Shown here piece after piece: positions 1-9,611 of a DNA stretch of 64,000 bases. Numbering within the stretch: position 1 is the first letter of the stretch; every line of letters begins with the position of its first letter. The notes under the pieces were generated by a model. That model saw only the letters and a list, made by a program, of their open reading frames with translations, was not told the origin of the DNA and made no database searches. The stretch spans positions 186,001-250,000 of the forward strand of contig NZ_FNRQ01000005.1 in NCBI RefSeq assembly GCF_900107685.1, in the 5' to 3' direction. The position numbers were made by a program, and so were the translations under genes. Source of the DNA: Paraburkholderia sartisoli (GTDB lineage Bacteria; Pseudomonadota; Gammaproteobacteria; Burkholderiales; Burkholderiaceae).

Positions 1-1158
1 AAAACAACAGGCAACTGGGTACGCGCAAGCCTCGCAGCGGCGCTCGTATGCGGCGCGACCGCCGCGTCGGCACAGGTGAAGATCGGCGTGACGTTATCGG
101 CGACCGGGCCGGCTGCGTCGCTCGGCATTCCGGAGAAGAACACGATCGCGCTGTTGCCGAAGGAGATCGGCGGCAAGAGCGTGCAGTACATCGTGCTCGA
201 CGACGCATCCGATACGAGTCGCGCGGTGCAGAACACGCACAAGCTGATCGACGAAGATCACGTCGACGCGATCATTGGCTCGACGGTCACGCCGAATTCG
301 CTGGCGATGCTCGACGTGGTGTCGCAAGGCAAGACGCCGATGATCTCGATGGCCGCATCGGCCGCGATCATCGCGCCGATGGACGCGAAGCGCATGTGGG
401 CGTTCAAGACGCCGCAGAACGACGGCCTGATGGCCGACGCGATCGCCGGATACATGGAAAAGCATGGCGTGAAGACCGTGGGCTTCATCGGCTTCTCGGA
501 TGCGTACGGCGAGAACTGGTACACGGTGTTCAGCGCGTCGGCCGCCGCGCATCACCTGAAGGTGGTGTCGAACGAACGCTATAACCGCACGGACGCTTCC
601 GTGACAGGCCAGGTGCTGAAACTGCTCAGCTCGAACCCGGACGCCATCCTGATCGCCGGCTCGGGCACGCCGGCCGCGTTGCCCGCGAAGACGCTGAAGG
701 AGCGCGGCTACAAGGGCAAGATCTACCAGACGCACGGCGTGGCCAATAACGACTTCCTGCGCGTGTGCGGCAAGGACTGCGAAGGCGAACTGCTGCCCGC
801 CGGCCCGGTTCTCGTGACCGAGCAGCTGCCGGACTCGAACCCGGTGAAGAAGTCGTCCGAAGCGTACAAGGTCGCCTATGAGAAGGCCTACGGCGCGGGC
901 ACGCTCTCCACGTTCGGCGGTCACGCGTGGGATGCAGGCCAGATGCTGCAGCGCGCGATCCCCGAAGCGCTGAAGAAAGGGCAACCGGGCACGGAAGCGT
1001 TCCGCGAGGCATTGCGTGCATCGCTTGAGAACCTGAAGGACCTGCCGGTCGCGCACGGCATCATGAACACCACGACGACCGACCACAACGGCTTCGACGA
1101 CCGCGCACGCGTGATGGTCGAAATCGTCGACGGCAAGTGGAAACTCCAGAACGACTAA
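1..1158 (+). CDS. ABC transporter substrate-binding protein, branched-chain amino acid type (5' end cut by window)
   Basis: The reading frame is open from base 1. It encodes the end of a signal peptide (hydrophobic run ending AATAASAQ) and then a mature protein beginning VKIGVTLSATGPAASLG, typical of type-I periplasmic binding proteins of the LivJ/LivK family (Peripla_BP_6). About 385 codons are present and the start codon lies left of the window. The protein should capture an amino acid or small carboxylate in the periplasm and hand it to the permease and ATPase genes that follow at 1365-4973. The substrate cannot be read from sequence; many family members in this genus bind aromatic acids or amides. 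A 12-bp hairpin after the stop codon may adjust expression relative to the permease genes. Confidence 0.9.
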   Translation, partial: KTTGNWVRASLAAALVCGATAASAQVKIGVTLSATGPAASLGIPEKNTIALLPKEIGGKSVQYIVLDDASDTSRAVQNTHKLIDEDHVDAIIGSTVTPNSLAMLDVVSQGKTPMISMAASAAIIAPMDAKRMWAFKTPQNDGLMADAIAGYMEKHGVKTVGFIGFSDAYGENWYTVFSASAAAHHLKVVSNERYNRTDASVTGQVLKLLSSNPDAILIAGSGTPAALPAKTLKERGYKGKIYQTHGVANNDFLRVCGKDCEGELLPAGPVLVTEQLPDSNPVKKSSEAYKVAYEKAYGAGTLSTFGGHAWDAGQMLQRAIPEALKKGQPGTEAFREALRASLENLKDLPVAHGIMNTTTTDHNGFDDRARVMVEIVDGKWKLQND

Positions 1159-1229
1159 AAAGTACGCGCTTCTCGCATACGGTGTGGCGGCGCCGCCGCG
1201 CCGGCATTCTGTTCGATGAAAATGGCGAC

Positions 1230-1260
1230 GACCGCCGCGCCTTACCCGGGCGCGGCGGTC
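1230..1260 (+). terminator. Strong GC-rich hairpin between binding-protein and permease genes
   Basis: A perfect 12-bp inverted repeat (1230-1241 with 1249-1260, 7-base loop) sits 70 bp after the binding-protein stop and about 105 bp before the LivH start. No clear T-run follows. It is therefore more likely a partial terminator or mRNA 3'-end stabiliser, of the kind that lets binding-protein mRNA exceed permease mRNA, than a full stop. Confidence 0.5.
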
Positions 1261-1364
1261 GCGTTTCCGTGCAGGGATGACGAACTCATTCCGACGACAA
1301 AGGTGCCCGCTGGTTCACGCCTCGGCCCCGGTTTCAATTTCGACTTCGACGTTTCAGAGGAAGT

Positions 1365-2420
1365 ATGGATCTATCTATAGCGGCGATCCTTGCCCAGGAC
1401 GGGATCACCACGGGCGCAATCTATGCGTTGCTCGCACTTGCGCTGGTGCTGGTGTTCTCGGTGACGCGGGTGATCTTCATTCCGCAGGGCGAGTTCGTCT
1501 CATATGGCGCGCTGACGCTCGCCGCCATCCAGACGCAGAAGTTTCCGGCCACCTGCTGGCTGTTGATCGCGATGGGCGCGGCGTGCTTCGTCGTCGAGAC
1601 GGCCGGGCTCGTGCGGCATCCTGAGCGGCGGCGCCACGCGGCCCGCACGCTCGTGACGCTGGCGGGCAAATATCTGCTGTTCCCGATTGCCGTCTATGCG
1701 GTGACGCGCGGCCTCTTCATGCAGCCGCTGCCGATGGTCGTGCAGATCGCGCTGACGCTGCTGATCGTGATTCCGATGGGACCGTTCGTGTACCGGCTCG
1801 CGTATGAACCAATCGCGGAAGCGACCACGCTGCTGCTGCTGATCGTCGCGGTCGCCGTGCATTTCGCGATGGTCGGGGTTGGTCTCGTGATGTTCGGCGC
1901 GGAGGGCTCGCGCACGACGGCTTTCTCCGACGCCACGTTCAACGTCGGCAGCATGACGATCTCCGGGCAGAGCCTGTGGGTCATCGGCACCGCCGTCGTG
2001 CTGATCGCGGCGCTGTACCTGTACTTCGACCGCTCGATCTCGGGCAAGGCGCTGCGCGCGACGTCGGTGAACCGCGTCGGCGCGCGCCTCGTCGGCATCG
2101 GCACGACGCAGGCGGGGCGGCTCGCGTTCACGCTTGCCGCGGGCCTCGGCGCGCTGTGCGGCATCCTCGTGGCGCCGCTCACGACCATCTACTACGACTC
2201 GGGCTTCCTGATCGGCCTGAAGGGGTTCGTGGGGGCGATCATCGGCGGTCTCGTCAGCTACCCGCTGGCGGCCGCCGGATCGATCCTCGTGGGCGTGCTG
2301 GAGTCCTACTCGTCGTTCTGGGCGAGTGCCTACAAAGAAGTGATCGTGTTCACGCTGATCATCCCGGTGCTGCTGTGGCGAAGTTTCGTGAGCCCGCACG
2401 CGGAAGAGGACGAGGAGTGA
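1365..2420 (+). CDS. livH: Branched-chain amino acid ABC transporter permease, LivH type
   Basis: This is a 351-residue integral membrane protein with repeated hydrophobic segments. It has the LivH hallmarks: an N-terminal GAIYALLALALVLVFSVTR, the phrase FIPQGEFVSYGAL, and a C-terminal GLKGFVGAIIGGL. An AGAGGAAG-like purine-rich site (agaggaag) precedes the ATG. It is some 45-60 residues longer than typical LivH (about 300), because a charged cytoplasmic stretch (VRHPERRRHAARTL, about residues 83-96) and an extra hydrophobic segment follow TM2. It would form the transmembrane channel with the LivM half of the next gene, four bases downstream. Substrate is unknown. Confidence 0.9.
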   Translation: MDLSIAAILAQDGITTGAIYALLALALVLVFSVTRVIFIPQGEFVSYGALTLAAIQTQKFPATCWLLIAMGAACFVVETAGLVRHPERRRHAARTLVTLAGKYLLFPIAVYAVTRGLFMQPLPMVVQIALTLLIVIPMGPFVYRLAYEPIAEATTLLLLIVAVAVHFAMVGVGLVMFGAEGSRTTAFSDATFNVGSMTISGQSLWVIGTAVVLIAALYLYFDRSISGKALRATSVNRVGARLVGIGTTQAGRLAFTLAAGLGALCGILVAPLTTIYYDSGFLIGLKGFVGAIIGGLVSYPLAAAGSILVGVLESYSSFWASAYKEVIVFTLIIPVLLWRSFVSPHAEEDEE

Positions 2421-2424
2421 CACG

Positions 2425-4209
2425 ATGAAACGGATCATGCAAAACAGGTTCTTCTGGCTGTTCCTCGTGGTGATGTTCGCGCTGCCGGTGTTGCCGCAGC
2501 CGATCCGGGTGCCCGAGTACTGGGTCACGCTGCTCAACTACATCGGACTGTATTCGATTGTCGCGATCGGGCTCGTGCTGCTGACGGGCATCGGCGGGAT
2601 GACGAGCTTCGGGCAGGCCGCGTTCGTCGGCGTGGGCGCGTATTCGACGGCGTATCTGACGACGCAGTTCGGCGTGTCGCCGTGGCTCGCGCTGATCGTC
2701 GGCGTCGTGCTGACGGCGCTGATCGCGCTCGTGCTGGGCGCGGTGACGATGCGCCTGTCCGGCCACTTCCTGCCGCTCGGGACGATCGCGTGGGGGCTCG
2801 CGCTGTTCTTCCTCTTCGGCAACATGGAGATGCTCGGCAAATACGACGGCATTAACGGCATTCCGGTGCTCAACGTATTCGGTATCCAGCTGGAGTCGGG
2901 GCGGCACATCTATTACCTGATCTGGGTTGTCGTGCTCGCGGCGGTGATCTCTGTTCAGAATCTGCTTAATAGCCGGCCGGGACGCGCAATCCGGGCACTT
3001 CGCGGCGGTGGCTCGATGGCCGAGGCAATGGGCGTGAATACAGCGTGGATGCGCGTCGTGATCTTCGTCTACGCGGCGGTTCTCGCTTCTGTTTCGGGCT
3101 TCCTCTATGCCCATCTGCAGCGCGCGGTGAACCCGACGCCGTTTGGCCTGAACCACGGCATCGAGTTTCTGTTCATGGCGGTCGTGGGCGGCGTTTCGCA
3201 CGTGTGGGGCGCCGTGCTGGGCGCGGCTATCCTGACGCTCCTGCAGGATTACCTCCAGACCTGGCTGCCGAAGCTGCTTGGCGAAAGCGGCAATTTCGAA
3301 GTGATTGTCTTCGGCATCCTGATGGTGCTGTTGTTGCAATACGCGCGTCAGGGCGTCTGGCCGTTCGTCGCGCGGTTCTTTCCGGGTGGCCCAAGCGCCC
3401 ACGTGCCCGATCACGCTGAACCTTTGCCGCAGCGCAGCAAGCCGACGGCTGGCGAGACGCTGCTCTCGGTCGTGAAGGCGCGCAAGCAGTTCGGCGGGCT
3501 GGTTGCGGTGAACGATGTCAGCTTTGAAGTAAAGGCCGGCCAGATCATCGGTTTGATCGGTCCGAACGGTGCCGGCAAATCGACGACGTTCAATCTGGTG
3601 ACCGGTGTGTTGCAGGCGACGAGCGGTGAGATTGCGTTCCGCGGCGAGCGGATCGATTCGCTGACTTCACGTGAAATCGTCAAACGCGGTATCGGCCGGA
3701 CGTTCCAGCACGTCAAGCTGCTGCCCGGTATGACGGTGCTGGAGAACGTTGCGATTGGCGCGCATCTGCGCGGCCACGCGGGTGTCTGGCGTAGCGTCGC
3801 GAAACTCAACGGAGCGGAAGAAGGCCGCCTGATGGCGGAGGCTGCACGGCAGATTCGTCGCGTCGGCCTCGAGCAGCATATGTACGACGAAGCCGGCAGC
3901 CTGGCGCTGGGGCAGCAACGGATTCTGGAAATCGCGCGTGCGCTGTGCTGTGATCCGACGCTCCTGCTACTGGATGAACCTGCTGCCGGGCTTCGGTATC
4001 AGGAAAAGCAGCAACTGGCTGTGCTGCTGAAAAAGCTCAAGGAAGAGGGCATGAGCGTGCTGCTGGTCGAGCACGACATGGATTTTGTGATGAATCTGAC
4101 TGATCGGCTGGTGGTGATGGAATTCGGTACCCGAATCGCGGAAGGCTTGCCGCAGGATGTGCAGAAGGATCCGGCCGTGCTCGAAGCCTATCTCGGCGGG
4201 GTGGAATGA
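2425..4209 (+). CDS. livM: Fused LivM permease-LivG ATPase of branched-chain amino acid ABC transporter
   Basis: One 594-residue frame joins two subunits that are usually separate. Residues 1 to about 320 are a LivM-type permease (motif [17 protein letters not shown] and [16 protein letters not shown]). A proline-rich linker follows (about 330-345). Residues from about 350 form a LivG-type ATPase with Walker [10 protein letters not shown] at 379-387, signature [12 protein letters not shown] and Walker B LLLLDEP at 513-519. Both halves appear complete, so this is a real fusion and not a sequencing artefact: the join has no stop or frame change. The stop overlaps the start of the livF-like gene by four bases (ATGA), showing translational coupling. 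Confidence 0.9.
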   Translation: MKRIMQNRFFWLFLVVMFALPVLPQPIRVPEYWVTLLNYIGLYSIVAIGLVLLTGIGGMTSFGQAAFVGVGAYSTAYLTTQFGVSPWLALIVGVVLTALIALVLGAVTMRLSGHFLPLGTIAWGLALFFLFGNMEMLGKYDGINGIPVLNVFGIQLESGRHIYYLIWVVVLAAVISVQNLLNSRPGRAIRALRGGGSMAEAMGVNTAWMRVVIFVYAAVLASVSGFLYAHLQRAVNPTPFGLNHGIEFLFMAVVGGVSHVWGAVLGAAILTLLQDYLQTWLPKLLGESGNFEVIVFGILMVLLLQYARQGVWPFVARFFPGGPSAHVPDHAEPLPQRSKPTAGETLLSVVKARKQFGGLVAVNDVSFEVKAGQIIGLIGPNGAGKSTTFNLVTGVLQATSGEIAFRGERIDSLTSREIVKRGIGRTFQHVKLLPGMTVLENVAIGAHLRGHAGVWRSVAKLNGAEEGRLMAEAARQIRRVGLEQHMYDEAGSLALGQQRILEIARALCCDPTLLLLDEPAAGLRYQEKQQLAVLLKKLKEEGMSVLLVEHDMDFVMNLTDRLVVMEFGTRIAEGLPQDVQKDPAVLEAYLGGVE

Positions 4210-4973
4210 TGACGATGCAACCTGATTCCAGCGCGCCGATTCTTGACGTTGCAGGCTTGTCCGTTCGCTACGGTAAGGTCGAGGCGCTGCACAAAGCGGC
4301 GATCAAGGTTCGGTCCGGCCAGATCGTGTCGGTGATCGGGCCGAACGGCGCAGGCAAGTCGACGCTGCTCAACGCGATCATGGGTGCTTTGCCGGTGAGC
4401 GGGCATGCGAAGGGCGCGATCGCCTTCAGGGGCGAGGACGTCAGCGCCGTACCTGTCGAAAAACGGGTTGAACGGGGCATGTGTCTGGTCCCGGAAAAGC
4501 GAGAGCTGTTTTCCACGATGACGGTCGAGGACAATCTCGTGCTCGGCGCATATCGCCGCAAGCGGGCCGGAGAGCGCGATTTTCTCGATCAGCTCGAACC
4601 GGTGTTTCAGTTGTTTCCGCGGTTGAAGGAGCGGCGCAAACAGGCCTCGGGCACGTTGTCGGGCGGCGAGCGGCAGATGCTGGCGGTCGGTCGGGCATTG
4701 ATGGGCAAGCCCGATCTGTTGATGCTCGACGAGCCGAGCCTCGGGCTTGCGCCGCTCATCGTGAAAGAGATTTTTCATATCATTAGTGCGTTGCGGCAGA
4801 CGGGTGTTGCCACGTTGCTGATCGAGCAAAATGCCCGCGCGGCGCTGCAGATATCGGACTACGGCTACGTTCTTGAAACTGGCGAACTGGTGCTCGAGGG
4901 TGCCGCCGCGGATCTGGCGCAGAATCCTCGCGTCATTGAGACGTATCTGGGGCTGACCAAAAAGGTCGCTTAA
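4206..4973 (+). CDS. livF: Branched-chain amino acid ABC transporter ATP-binding protein, LivF type
   Basis: This 255-residue cytoplasmic ATPase has Walker [10 protein letters not shown], signature LSGGERQM, Walker B LLMLDEPSLGLAP and the LivF-specific LLIEQNARAAL switch region. It should pair with the LivG half of the preceding fusion protein to power uptake. Its start overlaps the upstream stop (ATGA). Two further in-frame ATGs (4209, 4215) are possible starts. It is the last gene of the transporter operon; a palindrome with a T-run follows at 5006-5039. Confidence 0.93.
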   Translation: MMTMQPDSSAPILDVAGLSVRYGKVEALHKAAIKVRSGQIVSVIGPNGAGKSTLLNAIMGALPVSGHAKGAIAFRGEDVSAVPVEKRVERGMCLVPEKRELFSTMTVEDNLVLGAYRRKRAGERDFLDQLEPVFQLFPRLKERRKQASGTLSGGERQMLAVGRALMGKPDLLMLDEPSLGLAPLIVKEIFHIISALRQTGVATLLIEQNARAALQISDYGYVLETGELVLEGAAADLAQNPRVIETYLGLTKKVA

Positions 4974-5005
4974 CCGCGGCGTTGCTTGCCCGATTGCGGT
5001 TAAAG

Positions 5006-5039
5006 GCGGTGTGTTTCACGTGAAACACACCGCTTTTTT
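5006..5039 (+). terminator. Intrinsic terminator with embedded parS after livF
   Basis: A perfect 28-bp palindrome (5006-5033) is followed directly by six T residues, so the RNA would fold into a GC-ended hairpin plus U-tract and end the liv transcript. The palindrome centre is a perfect parS site (5012-5027), so the same bases serve two purposes. The stem leaves only a minimal loop. Confidence 0.75.
5012..5027. promoter_or_regulatory. parS: parS centromere site, perfect match
   Basis: The 16-mer TGTTTCACGTGAAACA matches the universal chromosomal parS consensus. It is the form reported for chromosome 1 of multi-chromosome Burkholderia, as distinct from the replicon-specific variants of the secondary chromosomes. 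It lies 2.8 kb upstream of parA and would nucleate ParB loading. Confidence 0.93.
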
Positions 5040-5083
5040 ATCGTTGGCCGAACGGACGAAATTCGGGCCAAAAGCGAACCCGT

Positions 5084-5089
5084 TATAAT
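5084..5089 (+). promoter_or_regulatory. Candidate -10 element of the mnmG-rsmG promoter
   Basis: A perfect TATAAT lies 57 bp before the preferred mnmG start, in the only non-coding gap between the liv terminator and mnmG. No good -35 match is seen at 16-18 bp spacing, so the assignment rests mainly on the -10 hexamer and position. Confidence 0.5.
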
Positions 5090-5145
5090 TCGCCCATACA
5101 TTTCCTTTGAAAGGTTCACGCGACGTATCCGGCGTGAGATCCACG

Positions 5146-7104
5146 ATGCTTTTCCCCTCAGAATTTGACGTTATCGTCGTCGGTGGCGGTCATGCCGGCA
5201 CCGAAGCCGCTTTGGCGTCCGCGCGCATGGGCGCGAAAACGCTGCTACTGACGCACAACATCGAGACCCTCGGGCAGATGAGCTGCAATCCGTCGATTGG
5301 CGGCATTGGCAAAGGCCATCTGGTCAAAGAAATCGACGCGCTTGGCGGCGCGATGGCCGCGGCCACGGATGAAGGCGGCATTCAGTTCCGTATCCTCAAC
5401 TCGTCCAAGGGCCCCGCCGTGCGGGCGACGCGCGCGCAGGCGGATCGGCTGCTGTACAAGCAGGCGATCCGGCATCGTCTGGAGAATCAGCCGAATCTGT
5501 GGCTGTTCCAGCAGGCAGTCGACGATCTGATGGTGGAGGGCAATCGTGTCGTGGGCGCGGTGACGCAGGTCGGAATCCGCTTCCGTTCGCGGGCCGTCGT
5601 GCTGACGGCCGGGACGTTCCTCGACGGCAAGATCCACGTTGGGTTGAACAATTACACCGGCGGCCGCGCGGGGGATCCCGCCGCGGTGTCGCTATCGGCG
5701 CGCCTCAAGGAGTTGAAGCTGCCGCAGGGGCGCCTCAAAACCGGTACGCCGCCGCGCATTGACGGTCGCACAATCGATTTTTCGGTGCTCGAAGAGCAAC
5801 CGGGCGATCTGGATCCAGTACCGGTGTTTTCGTTTCTCGGGCGCGTTGAACAACATCCGCGCCAGGTTCCGTGCTGGGTCACGCATACCAACGAGCGCAC
5901 CCATGACATTATTCGCAGCGGCCTCGACCGCTCGCCGATGTACACGGGCGTGATCGAAGGCGTCGGGCCGCGTTATTGTCCGTCGATTGAAGACAAGATT
6001 CACCGGTTCGCATCCAAGGAATCGCACCAGATCTTTCTGGAACCAGAAGGGCTGACGACGAACGAGTTCTATCCAAACGGTATCTCGACCAGCCTTCCGT
6101 TTGATGTACAGCTGGAACTGGTTCGCTCGATGCGCGGGCTGGAGCATGCGCACATCCTGCGTCCAGGCTATGCGATCGAGTACGACTATTTCGATCCGCG
6201 TGGCCTGAAGGCATCGCTGGAAACCAAGGTGATCGACGGTTTGTTCTTCGCCGGGCAGATCAATGGTACGACCGGCTACGAAGAGGCGGCTGCACAGGGT
6301 CTGCTTGCAGGTGTCAATGCCGGCTTGCAGGTTCAGGGCAGGGAAGCGTGGTGTCCGCGCCGGGATCAGGCATACCTTGGCGTTCTTGTCGACGATCTGG
6401 TGACGCGTGGCGTGTCCGAGCCGTACCGTATGTTCACGAGTCGCGCCGAATATCGCCTCAGCCTGCGCGAAGACAACGCGGATATGCGTCTGACCGAAAT
6501 GGGTCGCGAGATTGGCGTGGTGGATGACGTCCGGTGGGACGCATTCAATCGCAAGCGCGACGCTGTTTCACGTGAAACAGAGCGCCTGCGCACAACCTGG
6601 GTCAATCCTAAGACGTTATCGGTCGAAGAGGCCACGGCGCTACTCGGAAAGCCAATCGACCACGAATACAGTCTGGCCGACCTGCTGCGCCGACCAGGCG
6701 TGAGTTATGACGGTATTTGCGGCCTGCTAGACGGTACATGCGGTCCGACCGAAATCCTGGCTGACGATGCCGTCCTGCTCACGCAAATCAAGGAGCAGAT
6801 CGAAATCGGCGTGAAGTATCAGGGCTATATCGAGCGTCAGGCAGACGAAATCGAACGTAACGAAGCCCACGAAAGCACGCGACTTCCCGAAGGGTTGGAC
6901 TACGCGGAAGTTCGCGGCCTGTCGTTCGAAGCACGCCAAAAGCTGACGCAGTTCCGCCCAGAGACGATCGGCCAGGCATCGCGGATTTCCGGCATCACGC
7001 CTGCTGCAATCTCACTGCTCATGGTGCATCTGAAGCGAGGCCTCGGCCGTCGGTCTTCAAAGGTCGCGGACAACGGCGCCGACAGCAAGCCGGTGATCCA
7101 ATGA
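5146..7104 (+). CDS. mnmG: tRNA uridine-5-carboxymethylaminomethyl(34) synthesis enzyme MnmG
   Basis: MnmG (GidA) works with MnmE to install the carboxymethylaminomethyl group on U34 of certain tRNAs, using FAD and methylene-tetrahydrofolate. The N-terminal FAD motif [12 protein letters not shown] (GGGHAG at 13-18), the phrase [13 protein letters not shown] and the family motif [10 protein letters not shown] are all visible. Length is 652 residues, usual for the family. I chose the ATG at 5146 (MLFPSEFDV) over an upstream in-frame TTG at 5107 because homologues start there. The coding region contains a second perfect parS site (6564-6579). The stop overlaps rsmG by four bases. Confidence 0.97.
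   Translation: MLFPSEFDVIVVGGGHAGTEAALASARMGAKTLLLTHNIETLGQMSCNPSIGGIGKGHLVKEIDALGGAMAAATDEGGIQFRILNSSKGPAVRATRAQADRLLYKQAIRHRLENQPNLWLFQQAVDDLMVEGNRVVGAVTQVGIRFRSRAVVLTAGTFLDGKIHVGLNNYTGGRAGDPAAVSLSARLKELKLPQGRLKTGTPPRIDGRTIDFSVLEEQPGDLDPVPVFSFLGRVEQHPRQVPCWVTHTNERTHDIIRSGLDRSPMYTGVIEGVGPRYCPSIEDKIHRFASKESHQIFLEPEGLTTNEFYPNGISTSLPFDVQLELVRSMRGLEHAHILRPGYAIEYDYFDPRGLKASLETKVIDGLFFAGQINGTTGYEEAAAQGLLAGVNAGLQVQGREAWCPRRDQAYLGVLVDDLVTRGVSEPYRMFTSRAEYRLSLREDNADMRLTEMGREIGVVDDVRWDAFNRKRDAVSRETERLRTTWVNPKTLSVEEATALLGKPIDHEYSLADLLRRPGVSYDGICGLLDGTCGPTEILADDAVLLTQIKEQIEIGVKYQGYIERQADEIERNEAHESTRLPEGLDYAEVRGLSFEARQKLTQFRPETIGQASRISGITPAAISLLMVHLKRGLGRRSSKVADNGADSKPVIQ
6564..6579. promoter_or_regulatory. 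parS: parS centromere site inside mnmG
   Basis: A second perfect TGTTTCACGTGAAACA lies within the mnmG coding sequence, where it encodes part of AVSRETERL. It is 1.55 kb from the first parS and 1.3 kb before parA. A codon-constrained region holding an exact 16-bp palindrome is unlikely by chance, and supports selection for ParB binding. Confidence 0.93.
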
Positions 7105-7790
7105 CGGCAGGGCAGAGGAGCGCCAGCATAGCGGGTAGCCGGGAATCGCTGTCGACGTTGTTGCATGAAGGCGTGGGCGAACTCGGTCTCGATTTGAGCG
7201 AGTCTCAACTCGGCAAGCTGCTTGATTACGTCGCGCTGCTGGCAAAGTGGAACGCGGTGTACAACCTGACCGCCATCCGCGATCCCAGGCAGATGCTGAT
7301 CCAGCACATTCTCGATTCGCTATCGATCGTGCCGCATCTCGCGTCGCGCGGAGCGTCGTCGGTACTCGACGTGGGTTCCGGTGGCGGGCTTCCCGGTATC
7401 GTGCTCGCCATCGTCCTGCCGGACTGGACCGTCACGCTGAACGACATCGTTCACAAGAAGACCGCGTTCCAGTCGCAGGCCAAGGCTGAACTGGGGCTCG
7501 CCAATCTGTCGGTGGTGACGGGCCGTGTTGAAACCTTGCGGCCGGGCGTCGAAGTGCCGGCTAAATTCGATGTAATCGTCTCGCGTGCGTTCGCAGAGCT
7601 CTCGGATTTCGTTACACTGGCCCGTCATCTCGTCGCGGAGCGCGGTGCGATCTGGGCGATGAAGGGTATTCGACCTGACGGCGAGATCGAGCGGTTGCCG
7701 CAAGGCTCACATGTACAGCAAATTATCCGGCTCAAGGTGCCATCGCTCGACGCGGAGCGGCATCTGATCGAAGTCACGATCGATACCTGA
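7101..7790 (+). CDS. rsmG: 16S rRNA (guanine(527)-N(7))-methyltransferase RsmG
   Basis: RsmG (GidB) methylates N7 of G527 in 16S rRNA using S-adenosylmethionine. The 229-residue protein shows the SAM-binding motif [13 protein letters not shown], the upstream YNLTAIRDP motif and the downstream VVTGRVE and [10 protein letters not shown] segments typical of the family. Its ATG overlaps the mnmG stop (ATGA), so the two are translationally coupled. The N terminus is somewhat extended relative to E. coli RsmG (about 207 residues). Confidence 0.95.
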   Translation: MTAGQRSASIAGSRESLSTLLHEGVGELGLDLSESQLGKLLDYVALLAKWNAVYNLTAIRDPRQMLIQHILDSLSIVPHLASRGASSVLDVGSGGGLPGIVLAIVLPDWTVTLNDIVHKKTAFQSQAKAELGLANLSVVTGRVETLRPGVEVPAKFDVIVSRAFAELSDFVTLARHLVAERGAIWAMKGIRPDGEIERLPQGSHVQQIIRLKVPSLDAERHLIEVTIDT

Positions 7791-7850
7791 TCGGCGCCGG
7801 ATCGACCCAACACCAATCATTTAAAAGCAGCAAAAAGGGACACACCAACG

Positions 7851-8621
7851 ATGGCAAAAATCTTCTGCGTTGCGAACCAGAAGGGCGGCGTCGGGAAGAC
7901 GACGACAGCAGTCAATCTCGCCGCGAGCCTCGCATCGCAGGGACAGCGGGTCCTGCTCATCGATCTGGATCCGCAGGGCAATGCCACGATGGGTAGCGGC
8001 GTCGACAAGGCCGCGTGTGAAAACACCGTCTACGAAGTGCTGGTCGACGGCGTGACCGTCGCGGATGCGCGCGTCAAGCCCGAAGGCGTTTCGTATGATG
8101 TATTACCGGCCAACCGCGAGCTCGCGGGCGCCGAGGTCGAACTGGTCAGCGTCAACAATCGCGAGCGCCAGTTGAAGGACGCCCTCGCAGTCGTCGCGGA
8201 AGATTACGACTTTGTGCTGATCGACTGTCCGCCGGCGCTCTCGCTGCTGACGCTCAACGGCCTGTGCGCGGCACATGGCGTCGTAATCCCGATGCAGTGC
8301 GAATACTTCGCGCTGGAGGGGCTTTCTGACCTCGTGGCGACGATCAAACAGGTGCATGCGAACCTGAACCGAGACCTCAAGGTAATCGGCCTGCTGCGCG
8401 TCATGTTCGATCCTCGCATCACGCTGCAGCAGCAGGTTTCCGACCAGTTGAAAGCGCATTTCGGCGACAAGGTATTCGACGTGGTGATCCCGCGCAACGT
8501 CCGTCTGGCCGAAGCGCCGAGCTACGGTTTGCCGGGCGTGGTTTTCGACCGGGCGTCGCGCGGCGCGCAGGCTTACGTCCAGTTCGGCGCGGAAATGATT
8601 GAACGGGTTCGCGCGCTGTAA
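7851..8621 (+). CDS. parA: Chromosome partitioning ATPase ParA
   Basis: This is a 256-residue deviant Walker ATPase of the chromosomal ParA/Soj group. The motif KGGVGKTT lies at residues 11-18, followed by LLIDLDPQGNAT and DCPPALSLLTLN. The short form without an N-terminal HTH domain is the chromosomal type. It moves ParB-parS complexes over the nucleoid. It lies 60 bp after rsmG and 87 bp before parB, the usual mnmG-rsmG-parA-parB arrangement near chromosomal origins. Confidence 0.97.
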   Translation: MAKIFCVANQKGGVGKTTTAVNLAASLASQGQRVLLIDLDPQGNATMGSGVDKAACENTVYEVLVDGVTVADARVKPEGVSYDVLPANRELAGAEVELVSVNNRERQLKDALAVVAEDYDFVLIDCPPALSLLTLNGLCAAHGVVIPMQCEYFALEGLSDLVATIKQVHANLNRDLKVIGLLRVMFDPRITLQQQVSDQLKAHFGDKVFDVVIPRNVRLAEAPSYGLPGVVFDRASRGAQAYVQFGAEMIERVRAL

Positions 8622-8708
8622 CGCGCGGCGACGGAGCCCGGCGTGAAGAACAGGGTGGCCAGCAAGGCGACCCTCAAGACAGCACTCAAGGCGGATCGAG
8701 GAAGCACG

Positions 8709-9599
8709 ATGAACGCAGTAGCAAGAAAGAAGGGATTGGGCCGTGGACTCGAGGCGCTGCTCGGCGGCAGCACGGACATCACCGAGGCGGTGAAGATCGA
8801 CGGCGCGCCCAACGTGTTACCGCTCGGCAAGTTACAGGCCGGCAGGTACCAGCCGCGCACGCGGATGGACGAGGGCGCGCTGCAGGAACTGGCCGCCAGC
8901 ATCCGTACACAGGGCGTGATGCAGCCGATCCTGGTGCGTCCGGTGTCCGCGGATATGTACGAGATCATCGCGGGCGAGCGTCGTTTCCGTGCGGCGCGTC
9001 TGGCCGGGCTCGACGAAGTGCCGGTGCTCGTGAAGGACGTGCCCGATCAGACCGCCGCCGCCATGGCGCTGATCGAGAACATCCAGCGCGAAGACCTGAA
9101 TCCGCTTGAAGAAGCACAGGGCATCCAGCGCCTGCTCGACGAATTCCACTTCACGCATGAGCAGGCTGCGGAATCCGTGGGACGCTCGCGTAGCGCCGTG
9201 TCGAACCTGCTACGTCTGCTGAATCTGGCGTCGCCCGTTCAGACGATGCTGCTCGCGGGCGATCTCGACATGGGGCACGCGCGTGCGCTGCTCGCCGTCG
9301 ACGCCGCGACGCAGATCACGCTTGCAAACCAGGTGGTCAACAAGCGCATGTCGGTTCGCGAGACCGAAAAGCTCGTGACCGCCACGACCAAAGCTGCGCC
9401 GGCTGTGAAAGCACGTGTGGGTCACGACGGCGGACGCGATACCCGGCGCCTCGAGGAAGAACTTTCCGACCTGCTGGCCGCGACGGTGAAGATCAAGCTC
9501 GGCCGGCGTGGGCGAGGGCAGGTGCTCGTCGATTTCGGCGACCTCGACGCACTGGAAGGCATTCTCGCGCGACTGCGCGGTACCACGACCACCGCCTGA
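8709..9599 (+). CDS. parB: Chromosome partitioning protein ParB
   Basis: ParB is a CTP-dependent DNA clamp that loads at parS. The 296-residue product begins MNAVARKKGLGRGLEALLG, carries the CTP-binding box GERRFRAARLAGL and IENIQREDLNPLEEA, and has a central helix-turn-helix (ESVGRSRSAVSNLLRLLNL) that reads parS. I chose the ATG at 8709, preceded by a good GAGGAAG ribosome site, over the in-frame GTG at 8643. Perfect target sites occur at 5012 and 6564. Confidence 0.96.
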   Translation: MNAVARKKGLGRGLEALLGGSTDITEAVKIDGAPNVLPLGKLQAGRYQPRTRMDEGALQELAASIRTQGVMQPILVRPVSADMYEIIAGERRFRAARLAGLDEVPVLVKDVPDQTAAAMALIENIQREDLNPLEEAQGIQRLLDEFHFTHEQAAESVGRSRSAVSNLLRLLNLASPVQTMLLAGDLDMGHARALLAVDAATQITLANQVVNKRMSVRETEKLVTATTKAAPAVKARVGHDGGRDTRRLEEELSDLLAATVKIKLGRRGRGQVLVDFGDLDALEGILARLRGTTTTA

Positions 9600-9611
9600 G
9601 CACGCGCGATC

